A stretch of DNA of 64,000 nucleotides from assembly GCF_021532625.1 (NCBI RefSeq), contig NZ_JAKGAR010000001.1, forward strand, positions 248,001-312,000, written 5' to 3'. This DNA comes from Octadecabacter algicola (GTDB lineage Bacteria > Pseudomonadota > Alphaproteobacteria > Rhodobacterales > Rhodobacteraceae). The notes below the pieces were generated by a model. The model searched no databases and was not told the origin of the DNA. It saw nothing but the letters and a program-made list of their open reading frames with translations. Made by a program: the position numbers and the translations under genes. Below, piece after piece: positions 45,157-55,329 of the stretch (position 1 is the first letter of the stretch; each line of letters begins with the position of its first letter).

Positions 45157-45182
45157 AAGGGCTGGGCTGCTCGCCCCTTTTT
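45157..45182 (+). terminator. Possible intrinsic terminator after prmC
   Basis: AAGGGC and GCCCCTTTTT can pair with one bulge, leaving a T-run (45178-45182), 75 bases past the prmC stop. The stem is short, so confidence is modest. It lies before the DUF4167 promoter. Confidence 0.4.
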
Positions 45183-45269
45183 GGACTTAGCCAGAACATC
45201 GTCGGCACATCATCGCGTTTCACATGAGGTGAGACCAGGCCGCGACAGAGAATAAGCTGGAATTTCTGT

Positions 45270-45803
45270 ATGAAGTCTTCTCGATCCCGTTCGCGGAATA
45301 AGAACCGCAACAACAATCGCCCGTCCGGCGGCAATATCGTCAACCGCGTGTTTGACAGCAATGGCCCTGAGGGGAAGGTGCGCGGGACTCCGCAGCAGAT
45401 CATTGAGAAATATAACCAGTTGCACCGTGATGCCGTATTGGCTGGCGATCGTGTGAATGCTGAGAACTTTGCGCAACACGCTGAGCACTATTTGCGCTTG
45501 CTGGCCGAAGCCCAAAAAGAAATCGACGCAAAACGCGAAGAGCAAGAAAAACAGAACCGTGACCGTCAAGTAGAACGGGACCGTGAACGCAATGAACGTT
45601 TGAAAGCCCAAGAAGCCGCCGCTGCCGCAGCGCCCGCGGCCGTCGAGGGAAGCGAACAACCGGTTGTGGAAGACACCGGTCTGGTCGAAACACCAGAAGA
45701 AGCACCCAAGCGGCGACGTACTCGCAAGCCCAAGCCAAAACCTGAGCAAGCCGAGCTTCCTGTTAGCGAAGCCCAGCCGGAAACGCCGGACGCCGCAGAA
45801 TAA
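45270..45803 (+). CDS. DUF4167 protein
   Basis: 177 residues, highly charged. The conserved N-terminal DUF4167 part begins SRSRSRNKNRNNNRPSGGNI and contains NRVFDSNGPEGKVRGTPQQIIEKY, then QLHRDAVLAGDRVNAENFAQHAEHYLRLL (about 50-78). The rest is an acidic/basic disordered tail with PKRRRTRKPKPKPE. It is typical of alphaproteobacteria next to prmC. The RNA-binding-like composition is suggestive, but the function is unknown. Confidence 0.92.
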   Translation: MKSSRSRSRNKNRNNNRPSGGNIVNRVFDSNGPEGKVRGTPQQIIEKYNQLHRDAVLAGDRVNAENFAQHAEHYLRLLAEAQKEIDAKREEQEKQNRDRQVERDRERNERLKAQEAAAAAAPAAVEGSEQPVVEDTGLVETPEEAPKRRRTRKPKPKPEQAELPVSEAQPETPDAAE

Positions 45804-45804
45804 C

Positions 45805-45836
45805 AAAAAGGCCCTCAGTATCTGGGGGCCTTTTTT
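45805..45836. terminator. Intrinsic terminator between DUF4167 and rsmA
   Basis: AAAAAGGCCC then GGGCCTTTTTT around a 10-base loop, with T-runs in both directions. It probably stops both the rightward DUF4167 and the leftward lpt-rsmA transcripts. It is centred between the two stop codons. Confidence 0.9.
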
Positions 45837-45869
45837 GATCTGGGTAGGAGAGCTGTACGCGATCCGCGC

Positions 45870-46709
45870 CTATTCGGACTTGAGACTACGCGCCAAGGCG
45901 CAGAACCGTTCCACGTCGATCTGTTCTGCTCGATCTGTTGGCTTGATGTCGGCGGCGATGAGGTGGTCTTCGATTTCTGCGCTAAGCCCCTTCAAAGAGG
46001 AACGTAACATCTTACGACGTTGGTTAAACGCTGTGGCTGTGACGTGCTGCAACATTTTAGCATCCGCTGGAAAGCGCGGTTCGGGAAGAGCTGTGAGATG
46101 CACAACGGCGCTGGACACTTTTGGCGGAGGGGAGAAGGCCTCGGGCGGGAGGTTCATTACAATTTTTGCGTCTGTGCGCCATTGAGACAGGATCGCAAGG
46201 CGACCGTATGCTTTGGACCCTGGTTCGGCCGTGATGCGTTGTGCGACCTCGCGCTGGAACATCAGTGTCAGGCTGTCCCAATACGGTGGCCATTCTGGAG
46301 GCGTCAGCCAGCGCACCAGCAGCTCGGTTCCGATATTGTAAGGAAGATTGGCCGCAACGCGGATCGGGGGCGTCAGGTGGTCGAGTGGATTGATATCCAG
46401 CGCATCGCCCAACATGACCGAAAAGCGGTCAGGATAGGCGGCTTCGACCTCTGCCAATGCGGGTAAGCAGCGTTCGTCTTTTTCGATGGCTAGAACACGG
46501 CGGGCGCCTTCGGACAATAGGCCACGTGTGAGGCCGCCGGGGCCGGGGCCAATTTCCAGGACGTCATGATCTTCGTTTCGGCCCGACAGACGCGCAATTT
46601 TGGCTGTGAGGTTCAGATCGAGCAGAAAGTTTTGCCCGAGCGATTTTTTCGCGGCGAGCCCGTGCGTTTCGATGACTTGTTTCAGGGGCGGTAGGTTGTC
46701 GATGCTCAT
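45870..46709 (-). CDS. rsmA: 16S rRNA dimethyladenosine transferase
   Basis: Dimethylates A1518 and A1519 of 16S rRNA (KsgA). The 279 residues show [11 protein letters not shown] (about 21-31), [17 protein letters not shown] (SAM motif I, about 49-65), [14 protein letters not shown] (NxPY catalytic motif, about 118) and [12 protein letters not shown]. It starts 4 bases inside the pdxA end, last gene of the leftward lpt operon. Confidence 0.97.
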   Translation of the reverse strand: MSIDNLPPLKQVIETHGLAAKKSLGQNFLLDLNLTAKIARLSGRNEDHDVLEIGPGPGGLTRGLLSEGARRVLAIEKDERCLPALAEVEAAYPDRFSVMLGDALDINPLDHLTPPIRVAANLPYNIGTELLVRWLTPPEWPPYWDSLTLMFQREVAQRITAEPGSKAYGRLAILSQWRTDAKIVMNLPPEAFSPPPKVSSAVVHLTALPEPRFPADAKMLQHVTATAFNQRRKMLRSSLKGLSAEIEDHLIAADIKPTDRAEQIDVERFCALARSLKSE

Positions 46710-47665
46710 GTGCGGGCCTCACCCATTTGCGCAGCCATTCGCAACGCGGCAATCATTGATGTGGCGTCGGCTTGCCCTGTGCCTGCGATGTCAAAGGCGG
46801 TGCCATGATCTGGCGACGTGCGCACAAACGGCAGACCAAGGGTCACGTTCACGCCGCCCGAAAAATCCAGCGTCTTTATCGGGATGAGCGCTTGGTCGTG
46901 ATACATGCAGATCGCAGCGTCATAGGTTGCGCGTGCGCCTGCATGAAACATCGTATCGGCGGACAGTGGGCCTGCGATGTCCAGACCTTCGGCGCGTAGG
47001 GCGTTCAGGGTCGGAGTGATCATCTCGATCTCTTCCATCCCCATCTTGCCGCCTTCACCCGCGTGGGGGTTCAGGCCGGCGACCGCAAGCCGTGGCTTGG
47101 CAATGGCAAAATCGCGTATCAGGGCCGCATGGGTGATCAGGATCGTGTCCGTCAGCAGGGCTGCTGTCAGTTGTTCAGGAACGTCTGCTACGGGAATGTG
47201 GATTGTGGTGGGAACGACGCGCAACATATCGCTCGCGAGCATCATTACGACGTTGTCGCGCCCAGCCAATGCTGCCAGATATTCGGTGTGACCAGGGTAC
47301 GCGAAACTCGCCCCGTCAATAAGCGCCTGTTTGTGGATTGGGGCAGTGCACAGCGCTGAGGCTTCGCCGGATTGAACCAGCGCTACGGCATCGGCAATGG
47401 CATCGATAACACCTTGAGCATGGACGGGGTTAGGTTGCCCTGCAACCGCAGCAGGGCCGAAATCCCGTTCCAGAACAGGAAAGCGCTTGGCCGTCGCGGC
47501 GTCGGCCACGTTTGTTATGGACTGCCATTCTGTGCCTGCCGGCAGGTGATTTGGATCACCGATCCAGATCATGGGGACATCGGCACCGATCGCGTTCCAT
47601 GCCGCAACGGCGATTTCAGGACCGATACCGGCCGGTTCGCCGCAGCTGATAGCAATGGGACGCAT
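46706..47665 (-). CDS. pdxA: 4-hydroxythreonine-4-phosphate dehydrogenase
   Basis: Vitamin B6 (pyridoxal phosphate) synthesis, NAD-dependent oxidation. The 319 residues show [14 protein letters not shown] at the start, [22 protein letters not shown] with a metal-binding His, [12 protein letters not shown] and [15 protein letters not shown] with the last His. It overlaps rsmA by 4 bases and follows the surA-like gene by 3 bases, a conserved alphaproteobacterial order. Confidence 0.97.
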   Translation of the reverse strand: MRPIAISCGEPAGIGPEIAVAAWNAIGADVPMIWIGDPNHLPAGTEWQSITNVADAATAKRFPVLERDFGPAAVAGQPNPVHAQGVIDAIADAVALVQSGEASALCTAPIHKQALIDGASFAYPGHTEYLAALAGRDNVVMMLASDMLRVVPTTIHIPVADVPEQLTAALLTDTILITHAALIRDFAIAKPRLAVAGLNPHAGEGGKMGMEEIEMITPTLNALRAEGLDIAGPLSADTMFHAGARATYDAAICMYHDQALIPIKTLDFSGGVNVTLGLPFVRTSPDHGTAFDIAGTGQADATSMIAALRMAAQMGEART

Positions 47666-47668
47666 GGC

Positions 47669-48886
47669 TTACGGGTAGCTGATGTTGGCTGCGGCGCGCA
47701 GATCGGCCAACAGTGCATCTGCGTATGTCGTCAGGCGCTGTGATTGGATCTGATTGCGGATCGTTTCACGATCCACACCGTCGCCCAATTCAGGCGTGCG
47801 GCCACACATCATCAAGAACACCAATGTTTCACCGTTGGAACGGGTCAACACGTATGATGTTTCACCCACGTCCAGCTTGGCGAGTTCAATGGCGACATCC
47901 TGAGGGATATCAGAAGGCGGTAGCACATCACGTTGTAGCTGTTCTTCTGGCAGACCACGGGCTACGCCATAAAGGTCATCACAGGTGTCAACACGCGCAT
48001 CTACGCGGCGGGCCTCGGCAAGGCCGCGGTCGCTAAGTCCGCCAGCAATGTAGAATGCGGCGTACTCAATTGCGGCGGCTTCGACTGCGGGGCTTGGCAC
48101 TTCGCGCACACCGCGCATCTGAAACAGGGCCACGCCGTTTGTGATCGGGATCGGGGCCGTTACTTCACCAGGTGCGAGGTCCAGTAAGACACCACGCAGG
48201 GCCGCCGGATAGTTTGCGATCGGCAACCAATCAAGGCGCCCACCATTGGCGCGGGACGGCAATGCAGATACGCGGCGTGCTTCTGCTTCGAAGGTCGCGG
48301 TGGATGTGGTTTGTGCGATGCGGTTTGCCGTGGCAATTGCAGCCTGCGCGCGTGGGGGCGGCGCTGGAATGATGATTTCGGACAACAGCACTTCGATACT
48401 GGATGCCCCACCGGATTGGCCCAAGGCCTGATCAATGTCGGCCTCGCTGACTTGGGCGCGGGATGCATATCGGCTGCGGATGTAGTCGCGCCAAGTGACG
48501 TTAACGCGGACAAAATCACGGAAGGTTTCTTCGGCGACACCCGTCTGGCCAAGTAATGTCAGGAATTGGTCGAGTTCAAGATTGGCGCGGCCAGCGAATT
48601 CGGACATCGCACCGGACAGGCTTTCATCTGTGATGCTCAGCCCCGCAGAAGACAGGGCTTCGAGCTTGAGGCGGTCTTCGATGAGTTGATCGCGAGCAAG
48701 TTGGTCGAGGTCGCCAGGTGTGCGAAAGGCGCGCAGCATTGCGATACGTTGGTCGATTTCGAATTCACTTACGACGCTGTCATTTACAACAATGGCAGGC
48801 GCGAACTGTGCGCTTCCCAAAGTCGGGGACAAAAGGGCAGTCGATGTGGTGATCACACAGATCAAAGCGGGGATCAAAGCGCGCAT
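47669..48886 (-). CDS. surA: Periplasmic SurA-like peptidyl-prolyl isomerase/chaperone
   Basis: Outer-membrane protein chaperone. The 405 residues begin with a signal peptide (MRALIPALICVITTSTALLSPTLGSAQ). A SurA N-terminal domain follows (AIVVNDSVVSEFEIDQRIAMLRAF), then the rotamase-like domain, about 165-265, with SNGG-type RANGGRLDWLPIANYP and GEVTAPIPITNGVALFQMRGVRE. The C-terminal part has weak resemblance to a second parvulin. The ATG at 48886 follows GAGGAT; a TTG at 48898 would add four residues. Next to lptD, as in many proteobacteria. Confidence 0.88.
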   Translation of the reverse strand: MRALIPALICVITTSTALLSPTLGSAQFAPAIVVNDSVVSEFEIDQRIAMLRAFRTPGDLDQLARDQLIEDRLKLEALSSAGLSITDESLSGAMSEFAGRANLELDQFLTLLGQTGVAEETFRDFVRVNVTWRDYIRSRYASRAQVSEADIDQALGQSGGASSIEVLLSEIIIPAPPPRAQAAIATANRIAQTTSTATFEAEARRVSALPSRANGGRLDWLPIANYPAALRGVLLDLAPGEVTAPIPITNGVALFQMRGVREVPSPAVEAAAIEYAAFYIAGGLSDRGLAEARRVDARVDTCDDLYGVARGLPEEQLQRDVLPPSDIPQDVAIELAKLDVGETSYVLTRSNGETLVFLMMCGRTPELGDGVDRETIRNQIQSQRLTTYADALLADLRAAANISYP

Positions 48887-48914
48887 AGAAATCCTCAATT
48901 CTTTCTACTCGGGT

Positions 48915-51029
48915 CTAGTTCGTGCAACGGTGAGATGGAACCCCAACAGAGCTTCCGGCGCTGAAGCCGTGCAACCCTACCGAAAGACCAAAGTCCGTGC
49001 TTGGTGTAACTGTAGTGGAAGACGTGAAGCGGCGCGACACCGAAAAATCAACGGAGACGCATTCGTTCTGCCAACCGATTTCCAAACCAGTTTCAGAGGG
49101 CGAGTCGGCGATGACGTCGTAGCGAGCATCAAAACCAACCGACCACATGTCGTTGAACTGATACGTGGAATCGATGACCCATTCGGATGCATCTGTTGTG
49201 CGGGATTCTGACTCGTCTTCAGGAAGGAAAATGTAGCTTGCTGTTACATCGAGTTTTGCACCGGACCAACCGGCACGGGTTTCCAGTTTCGAGATGTCAA
49301 AGCTTTCGTCGATCAGGCCACGGCTATCCAGATAGATCCCAGCTGGGGTGCGCAATTGTCCGGCAATTAGCCAGTCAGATTCTGTCTGACCAAGGCTGGA
49401 TGTGCTCGAGAAGTTCAGGTCCTCATCTGCACGGAAAACGCGGCCAACGGTCAATGTACTGTCCCAGCCGCCATCGCCAACGCGGGTCCATCGCAGGCCA
49501 GCCGCTCCACGCAGACCGGTTTCAACCGCGTCTTCGCCCGAAAACCGTGACAGCGCCAAAAGGTTAGCTTGGTCAAATTCCACGGCGGTGCTGTCCTCAT
49601 TCGTGACGTCGTCGCCGTGCACATCGGACCATGCCAGCTGAACCATTGGTTCCAGAACATGTGTGGCCTGCGCTGTGCGGCGGATTAACGGGTAGCGCAG
49701 TGTCGTCTGCACATAGGTCGTGGTGCGCAGGGTGTCATCGACCACGACATCATCGCTTACATTGTAGTAGTCCAGATCGAACCCAATGGTGCCATCAACG
49801 ACTAGACCATAGTCTGTGACATGATCCCGTCGCCACGCGGCCCCAAGCCCAAGGCGTGCAACATCTCGGCCTTCCAATTCGTCGGCTGTTGTGCGGGTCG
49901 TGTTCGTGGTGCGGTAATGGCTTTGGACATCGGACGTCATAGTCAACGTACCACCCCATGACGGCGTAACACGGCGTTCCCAGCTGATATCCGCGAGAAG
50001 AGGTGGAAGTTCTTGTTCGACTTCGCCATCACGCAGGGTCGTGTAATAAGTCAGTGATGCTTGTGTTAGGTCGCGATCACGTACCCGTTCCAATGAAATC
50101 TCACTATCGAGACGGTCTTTGTCTGAATAGTCATATTCCAGCAGGTAGGAATCGTCGGACACGTATTCGACGTCAAACCGCAGGATCACTTCATCACCTA
50201 GATCAAAGATACCATCGACAAATGCGTAGGCGCGGTTGTCATCAACTAGGTCGTCGTGGCTGACAGCGGCGTCCACGGTTATGTCCCCGCGCAGGAACGC
50301 TTGTCGATAAGCGGCTTCCAGAGTGGTCGTAGAGGTTGACAGGTAAGGGGTCAGGGTCAGATCGCGGTGATCGCCGAGACGGATGAAGTACGGGAGTTTG
50401 ATCCCAATTCCCAAATTGTCGGTGGTGGATAGATTGGGCGCCAATAGGCCTGACGCGCGTTCCAATGTCGGGTCAGGCAGGCGCATTCGTGGCAACCAAA
50501 AAATAGGAACACCAGCGACGCGAAACGATGCGTCGTCAAAGTAAAGCTGCTGTTCATCGGTGTCATGGATGACCCGTCGGGCACGAATTTCCCAAAGCGG
50601 AGTCTCGCCGTCTTTGCAAATGTGGCAGGAGGTCGCCGCTACCTGATAAAGTTGGGTGTAGCGCCCATCTACGCGGTCGATTTGGGTCGCAGCCAGTTGC
50701 AGTTGTTCTTCAAGCACTAAACGCGCGCCGCGCAAGATACCGTTTTCTAATTGTGGATCAAGGGAAGCGGAATCTGCGGTAAAGATTGTACCATCGCTCG
50801 TGGCGATAAAGATCGGCCCGTCAATTGTCAGGCTGTCGCTTGCTTGGTCAAATGTGACGCGCTGCGCTGATAGGCGGGTGCCTTCAAAGAAGACCTCTAC
50901 GTTTCCTTCGGCCACCAAGGTTTGCCCGCCTGGGGGGACATAAACGTTATCCGCCACCAAAGTTGCCGCTGCCTGCGCAGAGGCTACGATGGGCAGGAAC
51001 GTTAGAAACAGGGCCAGAAGAAATCGCAT
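48915..51029 (-). CDS. lptD: LPS-assembly outer-membrane protein LptD
   Basis: Beta-barrel that inserts lipopolysaccharide into the outer leaflet. The 704 residues have a signal peptide (MRFLLALFLTFLPIVASAQA), an N-terminal OstA/jellyroll domain (about 22-160, LVAEGNVEVFFEGTRLSAQRVTF) and the LptD C-terminal barrel (about 200-680, aromatic-ended strands). The motif ATSCHICKDGETPLWEIRARRVIHD (about 130) contains the cysteines. The start ATG at 51029 shares one base with the lptG TAA (TAATG). Confidence 0.94.
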   Translation of the reverse strand: MRFLLALFLTFLPIVASAQAAATLVADNVYVPPGGQTLVAEGNVEVFFEGTRLSAQRVTFDQASDSLTIDGPIFIATSDGTIFTADSASLDPQLENGILRGARLVLEEQLQLAATQIDRVDGRYTQLYQVAATSCHICKDGETPLWEIRARRVIHDTDEQQLYFDDASFRVAGVPIFWLPRMRLPDPTLERASGLLAPNLSTTDNLGIGIKLPYFIRLGDHRDLTLTPYLSTSTTTLEAAYRQAFLRGDITVDAAVSHDDLVDDNRAYAFVDGIFDLGDEVILRFDVEYVSDDSYLLEYDYSDKDRLDSEISLERVRDRDLTQASLTYYTTLRDGEVEQELPPLLADISWERRVTPSWGGTLTMTSDVQSHYRTTNTTRTTADELEGRDVARLGLGAAWRRDHVTDYGLVVDGTIGFDLDYYNVSDDVVVDDTLRTTTYVQTTLRYPLIRRTAQATHVLEPMVQLAWSDVHGDDVTNEDSTAVEFDQANLLALSRFSGEDAVETGLRGAAGLRWTRVGDGGWDSTLTVGRVFRADEDLNFSSTSSLGQTESDWLIAGQLRTPAGIYLDSRGLIDESFDISKLETRAGWSGAKLDVTASYIFLPEDESESRTTDASEWVIDSTYQFNDMWSVGFDARYDVIADSPSETGLEIGWQNECVSVDFSVSRRFTSSTTVTPSTDFGLSVGLHGFSAGSSVGVPSHRCTN

Positions 51030-52123
51030 TAGCCGTCCTCGAGGTGTAGCAATAAGCCAAGGGACGCAGCGATAGCAGCCAGGGGCGGGGCCCATGCGGC
51101 AAGCACTGCGGGAATTTGGCCGTTTTCACCTAAGATTTGGGCGAAATTGCGTAAAAAGAACAGCGCAAAACAGAGCATCACAGCAACCAACACCATGACA
51201 CCGGTCTTACCGCCGCGTTGGTGGCGCATCGTAAAGCCAGATCCGATCAACACCATGGCCAGCAGGAATGCCGGAAGCGCCAGTTCCATTTGTAACCAGA
51301 CCTCATGACGGGTGGCTGAAAAACCAGCAACTTCTAGGCGGTCAATGAATGCGGGGAGTTCCCAAATGGGAATAGACGAGGGTTCCCCAAAGCTGTCACG
51401 AATTTCATCCGCCGTCAGAGTAGAAGGAATGCGCAGGGTTTCGTGTACCGTTGCAAACTGTTCGGAAACGATACCTTCGTTCAGTGGCCATGCCTTGGCA
51501 TCAATCAAGTCCCAGCCGCCATCGCTTAGGGTTGCCGAAGCGGCCTCGAGGCGACGGACAGGGCCGCCCTCTGGGGTAAAGGTGATAAAGGTAACGCTTT
51601 GTAACTGGGTGCCATCTAGATTTGCGCGGTCTGCACGGATGACTGTTTGACTGGAATCGTTACCCTGACGCAGCCATAGACCAGTCTCAGAGATCGCGAG
51701 CACAGAAGCCCCGCCAGATTGTAACGCCGTCTCGCGGGTTTCGAACTCCTTAGAGGTGGCTGCCACGATTGGGTTAAACACACCAACGGCAATCCCTCCA
51801 ATTATGAGGGTGACCAACATAGGCGCTATCAGCGCCTTTAGCGCTGAGCGGCCTGCCGCGCGTGTCACAACCATTTCCGATGATCGCGATAGACCTAAGA
51901 ACATGGCGATTGTCGCCAGCACCATTATCAACGGCAGAATAGTATAAAGGGCGGCGGGCAGGTTAAGCAGGCTGAGTTGCACCAGATCGCCAAAGGGCGC
52001 GTCGGCCCCAAACCGGCGCATTTGTTCCACCAGATCAATGAGAACCATAAGGGCGAAGAATGCGCCAAAGGTGCCAGCAAAGCTCCACGCAAAGCGGCGG
52101 GCAAAGTAACGGTGCAGGATCAT
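51029..52123 (-). CDS. lptG: LPS export permease LptG
   Basis: Inner-membrane half of the LptB2FG ABC transporter that extracts LPS from the inner membrane. The 364 residues have six membrane spans (three N-terminal: RFAWSFAGTFGAFFALMVLIDLVEQMRRF; three C-terminal). A central periplasmic beta-jellyroll region (about 140-250) includes VTFITFTPEGGPVRRLEAASATL. The family motif LGLSRSSEMVVTRAAGRS is present. It overlaps lptF by 4 bases. Confidence 0.94.
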   Translation of the reverse strand: MILHRYFARRFAWSFAGTFGAFFALMVLIDLVEQMRRFGADAPFGDLVQLSLLNLPAALYTILPLIMVLATIAMFLGLSRSSEMVVTRAAGRSALKALIAPMLVTLIIGGIAVGVFNPIVAATSKEFETRETALQSGGASVLAISETGLWLRQGNDSSQTVIRADRANLDGTQLQSVTFITFTPEGGPVRRLEAASATLSDGGWDLIDAKAWPLNEGIVSEQFATVHETLRIPSTLTADEIRDSFGEPSSIPIWELPAFIDRLEVAGFSATRHEVWLQMELALPAFLLAMVLIGSGFTMRHQRGGKTGVMVLVAVMLCFALFFLRNFAQILGENGQIPAVLAAWAPPLAAIAASLGLLLHLEDG

Positions 52124-53253
52124 GTTGCGCTCACCGTTTTATGGGTCCGTCGCTTTAGCGCGTAGGGATGGGCTGCTATCCACAACAGGACATAAGACAT
52201 ACCAATACCAGCAAACCCTGCGATGTAGACAAACGGCCAAAGGTCAGTGTTGTTGCGCGCAACACTTGCACCAGAGCTTTCGAGGATTTTCAAAGCAATC
52301 ACCAAGCCAATCGCTAGTGCGATATTGCGCCATAACCCAAAGCGGCTAAAGCCACCTGCCACCAAGGCGGAAAACCCTAACAGGCCCGCGACAAACCCCA
52401 AGAAGGATTGCGCAAACCTGTCATGGCCACGCACAACCATCTCTGCGGCGCTTTTGCCGGTCATATCCAATAGTTCTGGGGTGGGGTTAAGCAGTTCCCA
52501 TGTTGTAAGCCCGTTGATGGTGCGCTCTTCGCCTGTATCCACGGTGATAAGGGCGCCGATGTCATAGACGAAGTCGTCAAACCCTGTCGTCGTCAGCCGA
52601 TCCGTTTGGGTGTTCAAGTCCTGAGCCAGCCCATTGACCATCACAAGCTGTGGCCCGCCGTCCGTGCGCACCAGATAGGCACGCGCTGCAGTATATGTGA
52701 CGCGCCTCTGGGGGCTGACCTCTTCGGAGATGAAGACATCAAGCATTTCCCCAGCCTGTGATATTTCGCGAATGTAGAACGTAATACCGTCAGAGGGGGT
52801 TAGGAACTCACCAGCCGTCAGGAGGGTCGTTGTCATGTCCTGAGAAATCTCACTTGAGCGCTGTACCAACCGTTCTGTAGACATAGGGACTAGAAAATGC
52901 GTGAGCACCGACATCATCGCCGCAACGATCAGCCCGAAATAGATAACCGGCCGCGCAAGGCGGTAGGGCGAATAACCTGTAGCCTGAACAACGGTGAGTT
53001 CTGAATCCGATGACATGCGGTTGGTGACATAGACCGCTGCTACAAAGGCAGACAAGGGCAATACGATCCGGATTAGCCCAGGTAGGGACAAAGACGTCAG
53101 TTCGAGAAAGACCCAAGCAGATTGGCCATCCGCGATCAGTTGGTCAAACAAGCGAACCGCGCGATTGATCCAGTAAATCATCACTAAGATAAGCGAAAAG
53201 AATCCGAACAACACAAGGAGTTGGCCAAGCATATAACGGTCAAATCGAGCCAC
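52120..53253 (-). CDS. lptF: LPS export permease LptF
   Basis: Partner of LptG in the LPS extractor. The 377 residues begin VARFDRYMLGQLLVLFGFFSLILVMIYWINRAV with the first membrane span and contain NRMSSDSELTVVQATGYSPYRLARP. A central periplasmic domain (about 135-260) is followed by three C-terminal spans. The start is GTG at 53253, behind AAGGGGGG; relatives start MxRFDRY. A TTG at 53283 would add ten residues. It is the first gene of the leftward operon, divergent from pepA with 144 bases between. Confidence 0.93.
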   Translation of the reverse strand: MARFDRYMLGQLLVLFGFFSLILVMIYWINRAVRLFDQLIADGQSAWVFLELTSLSLPGLIRIVLPLSAFVAAVYVTNRMSSDSELTVVQATGYSPYRLARPVIYFGLIVAAMMSVLTHFLVPMSTERLVQRSSEISQDMTTTLLTAGEFLTPSDGITFYIREISQAGEMLDVFISEEVSPQRRVTYTAARAYLVRTDGGPQLVMVNGLAQDLNTQTDRLTTTGFDDFVYDIGALITVDTGEERTINGLTTWELLNPTPELLDMTGKSAAEMVVRGHDRFAQSFLGFVAGLLGFSALVAGGFSRFGLWRNIALAIGLVIALKILESSGASVARNNTDLWPFVYIAGFAGIGMSYVLLWIAAHPYALKRRTHKTVSAT

Positions 53254-53397
53254 CGGCGCATCCCCCCTTATTTGATGATCCAAGCGTTGAGTGTTGCTAC
53301 CTCATTTGAACCACGGACCCAAGTGCTGTCTGGTCATTGCCAAAGGGGCAGGCTAGCTATTGCCGAACAGGAAAACACACAGCCCAAAGGTGCCCCT

Positions 53398-54867
53398 ATG
53401 ACCGATCTTGCACAACCGACCATCACCGAGACAGACCTGACAACGCTTGCCGAACGTGAAGGCGCGATTGTGGTCTTTGCGACGCCAGATGGTGCACTGG
53501 ATGCAGGCGCGCGCAAAATCAATTCTCTGACACGAAAAGGCGTGATGCGCACCGTAGACAATCCGCAGTTCGCTAAGGCCAAAGAGGGCGACGCGATTGT
53601 CATGAGCTATCCGTTCGGTGTTGCTGCCTCAAAGGTGATTGTCGTGAAACTGGCGCGCCGTCCGTCTGTTACGCAAGCCCGCAAGGCAGGGGCGTCAATT
53701 GCGAAGGTCCGTGGCGAAGCTGATGTGCTGATCTTGGGGGGGAACATCAAACGTATGGCCGACGTGGCGCTGGGCTGCGTTCTGCGCGGTTACACGTTTA
53801 CGCCGCACAAGACCGGTGACAAAGACGCATTGGGTGCAATCGAAGTCATGGTAAATGAACCCGTTGAGGTGAAAGCCGCGGCTGATGTGCTCATGGCAGT
53901 TGCGGAAGGCGTTGTGTTTACCCGCGATCTAACGAATGAACCTGCAAACGTCCTCACAACCACGGAATTCGCCAATCGTCTGAAAGACATGGAAAGCCTT
54001 GGCCTGACTGTTGAAGTTCTGGAAGAAGGCGAACTTGAAAAGCTCGGCATGGGATCGTTGCTGAGTGTGGGACACGGGTCCGCGTCGCCATCCAAGGTTG
54101 TTGTCATGCAATGGAACGGCGGCGGTGATGAAGCACCGTTTGCTCTGGTCGGGAAAGGCGTTGTGTTCGACACAGGCGGCATTTCTTTGAAACCTGCCGC
54201 TGGCATGGAAGACATGACCATGGATATGGGCGGCGCTGGAGTTGTGTCTGGTGTCATGAAAACGCTGGCGCTCCGCAAAGCAAAAGCCAACGTCGTGGGC
54301 CTAGTCGGGCTTGTCGAAAACATGCCGTCTGATCGCGCGACGCGACCGGGCGATGTTGTGACGTCCATGAAAGGCGACACGATCGAAGTGATCAATACCG
54401 ACGCCGAAGGGCGCTTGGTGCTCGCGGATGTGCTTTGGTATGCGCAAGAACGGTTCAAACCCACAGGCGTCATCAATCTGGCGACCCTAACAGGTGCCGT
54501 CATCATCGCGCTGGGCCATGAGAACGCTGGGGTGTTTTCCAACGATGACACGCTGAGCAAAGATTTCCTCAAGGCCGCAGACGCGGAAGATGAAGGTGCA
54601 TGGCGCTTGCCACTTTCACCCGCTTATGACGCTAAGTTGAAAAGCCGGATTGCGGACATGAAGAACGTTGGTGGGCGTGACGCAGGCAGCATCACAGCGG
54701 CGCAGTTCATTCAGCGTTTCATCAAAGACGACATGCCATGGATGCACCTCGACATCGCGGGTGTGGCGTCTGTGAAAGCGGAAACAGCGCTAGCACCTGC
54801 GGGTGCGACGGGCTGGGGTGTGGCCGCGCTGAACCGTTTTATTGCAGACACTTACGAGGCGGAGTGA
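53398..54867 (+). CDS. pepA: Leucyl aminopeptidase
   Basis: Hexameric M17 metallo-exopeptidase. The 489 residues carry LVGKGVVFDTGGISLKPAAGMEDM with catalytic Lys/Asp (about 250-273), the signature NTDAEGRLVLADVLWYA (about 333-349), and EDEGAWRLPLSPAYDAKLKS. The ATG at 53398 begins MTDLAQPTITETDL; the frame extends upstream to 53221 but that overlaps lptF. PepA can also act as a DNA-binding regulator in some bacteria (not testable here). Confidence 0.95.
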   Translation: MTDLAQPTITETDLTTLAEREGAIVVFATPDGALDAGARKINSLTRKGVMRTVDNPQFAKAKEGDAIVMSYPFGVAASKVIVVKLARRPSVTQARKAGASIAKVRGEADVLILGGNIKRMADVALGCVLRGYTFTPHKTGDKDALGAIEVMVNEPVEVKAAADVLMAVAEGVVFTRDLTNEPANVLTTTEFANRLKDMESLGLTVEVLEEGELEKLGMGSLLSVGHGSASPSKVVVMQWNGGGDEAPFALVGKGVVFDTGGISLKPAAGMEDMTMDMGGAGVVSGVMKTLALRKAKANVVGLVGLVENMPSDRATRPGDVVTSMKGDTIEVINTDAEGRLVLADVLWYAQERFKPTGVINLATLTGAVIIALGHENAGVFSNDDTLSKDFLKAADAEDEGAWRLPLSPAYDAKLKSRIADMKNVGGRDAGSITAAQFIQRFIKDDMPWMHLDIAGVASVKAETALAPAGATGWGVAALNRFIADTYEAE

Positions 54868-54873
54868 ACCTAA

Positions 54874-55329
54874 ATGGGTGCCGCGTATTTCTACCATCTG
54901 ACCAGTGCATCGCTTGAGCAGACGCTTCCGATGCTTCTGAGCAAATCGCGCGACGCGGGATGGGCGGTAGAAGTGCGCGGCGTCGATAAACACGCCATGG
55001 AACGTCTGGATCAAGCGCTGTGGAACGGGCTACCAGAAGGGTTCTTGCCCCATGGTATGGCGGGCGGCGATCACGATGCAGATCAACCGATTTTACTGAC
55101 CACGGGTGGCGGCGGCAACGCGGCGAGCTGTCTGATGTCCGTCCATGGCGCCGATGTCACCCCCGAAGAAGTAGAAGCTGCAGACAGGGTCTGCGTCTTA
55201 TTTGACGGCTATGACGGTGAAGCGTTGGACAAGGCGCGCGGCCAATGGAAAGCGCTCACAGGAGCCGGGTGTTCGGCGCAATACTGGTCTCAGGACTCGG
55301 GTCGCTGGGAAAAGAAGGCCGAATCCTAG
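54874..55329 (+). CDS. holC: DNA polymerase III chi subunit
   Basis: Binds SSB and links it to the replisome clamp loader. The 151 residues show YFYHLTSASLEQTLPMLLSKSRDAGW at the start, LDQALWNGLPEGFLPHGMAGGDHDADQPILLTTG in the middle, and FDGYDGEALDKARGQWKALTGAG, all matching the HolC family. It lies 6 bases after pepA, the standard pepA-holC pair. It converges with the aspartic protease gene, sharing 4 bases. Confidence 0.93.
   Translation: MGAAYFYHLTSASLEQTLPMLLSKSRDAGWAVEVRGVDKHAMERLDQALWNGLPEGFLPHGMAGGDHDADQPILLTTGGGGNAASCLMSVHGADVTPEEVEAADRVCVLFDGYDGEALDKARGQWKALTGAGCSAQYWSQDSGRWEKKAES

Noticed and set aside
45210-45806. 198-residue leftward frame opposite DUF4167
   Set aside because: Phe/Leu-rich shadow of the Lys/Glu-rich DUF4167 gene; no plausible start context.
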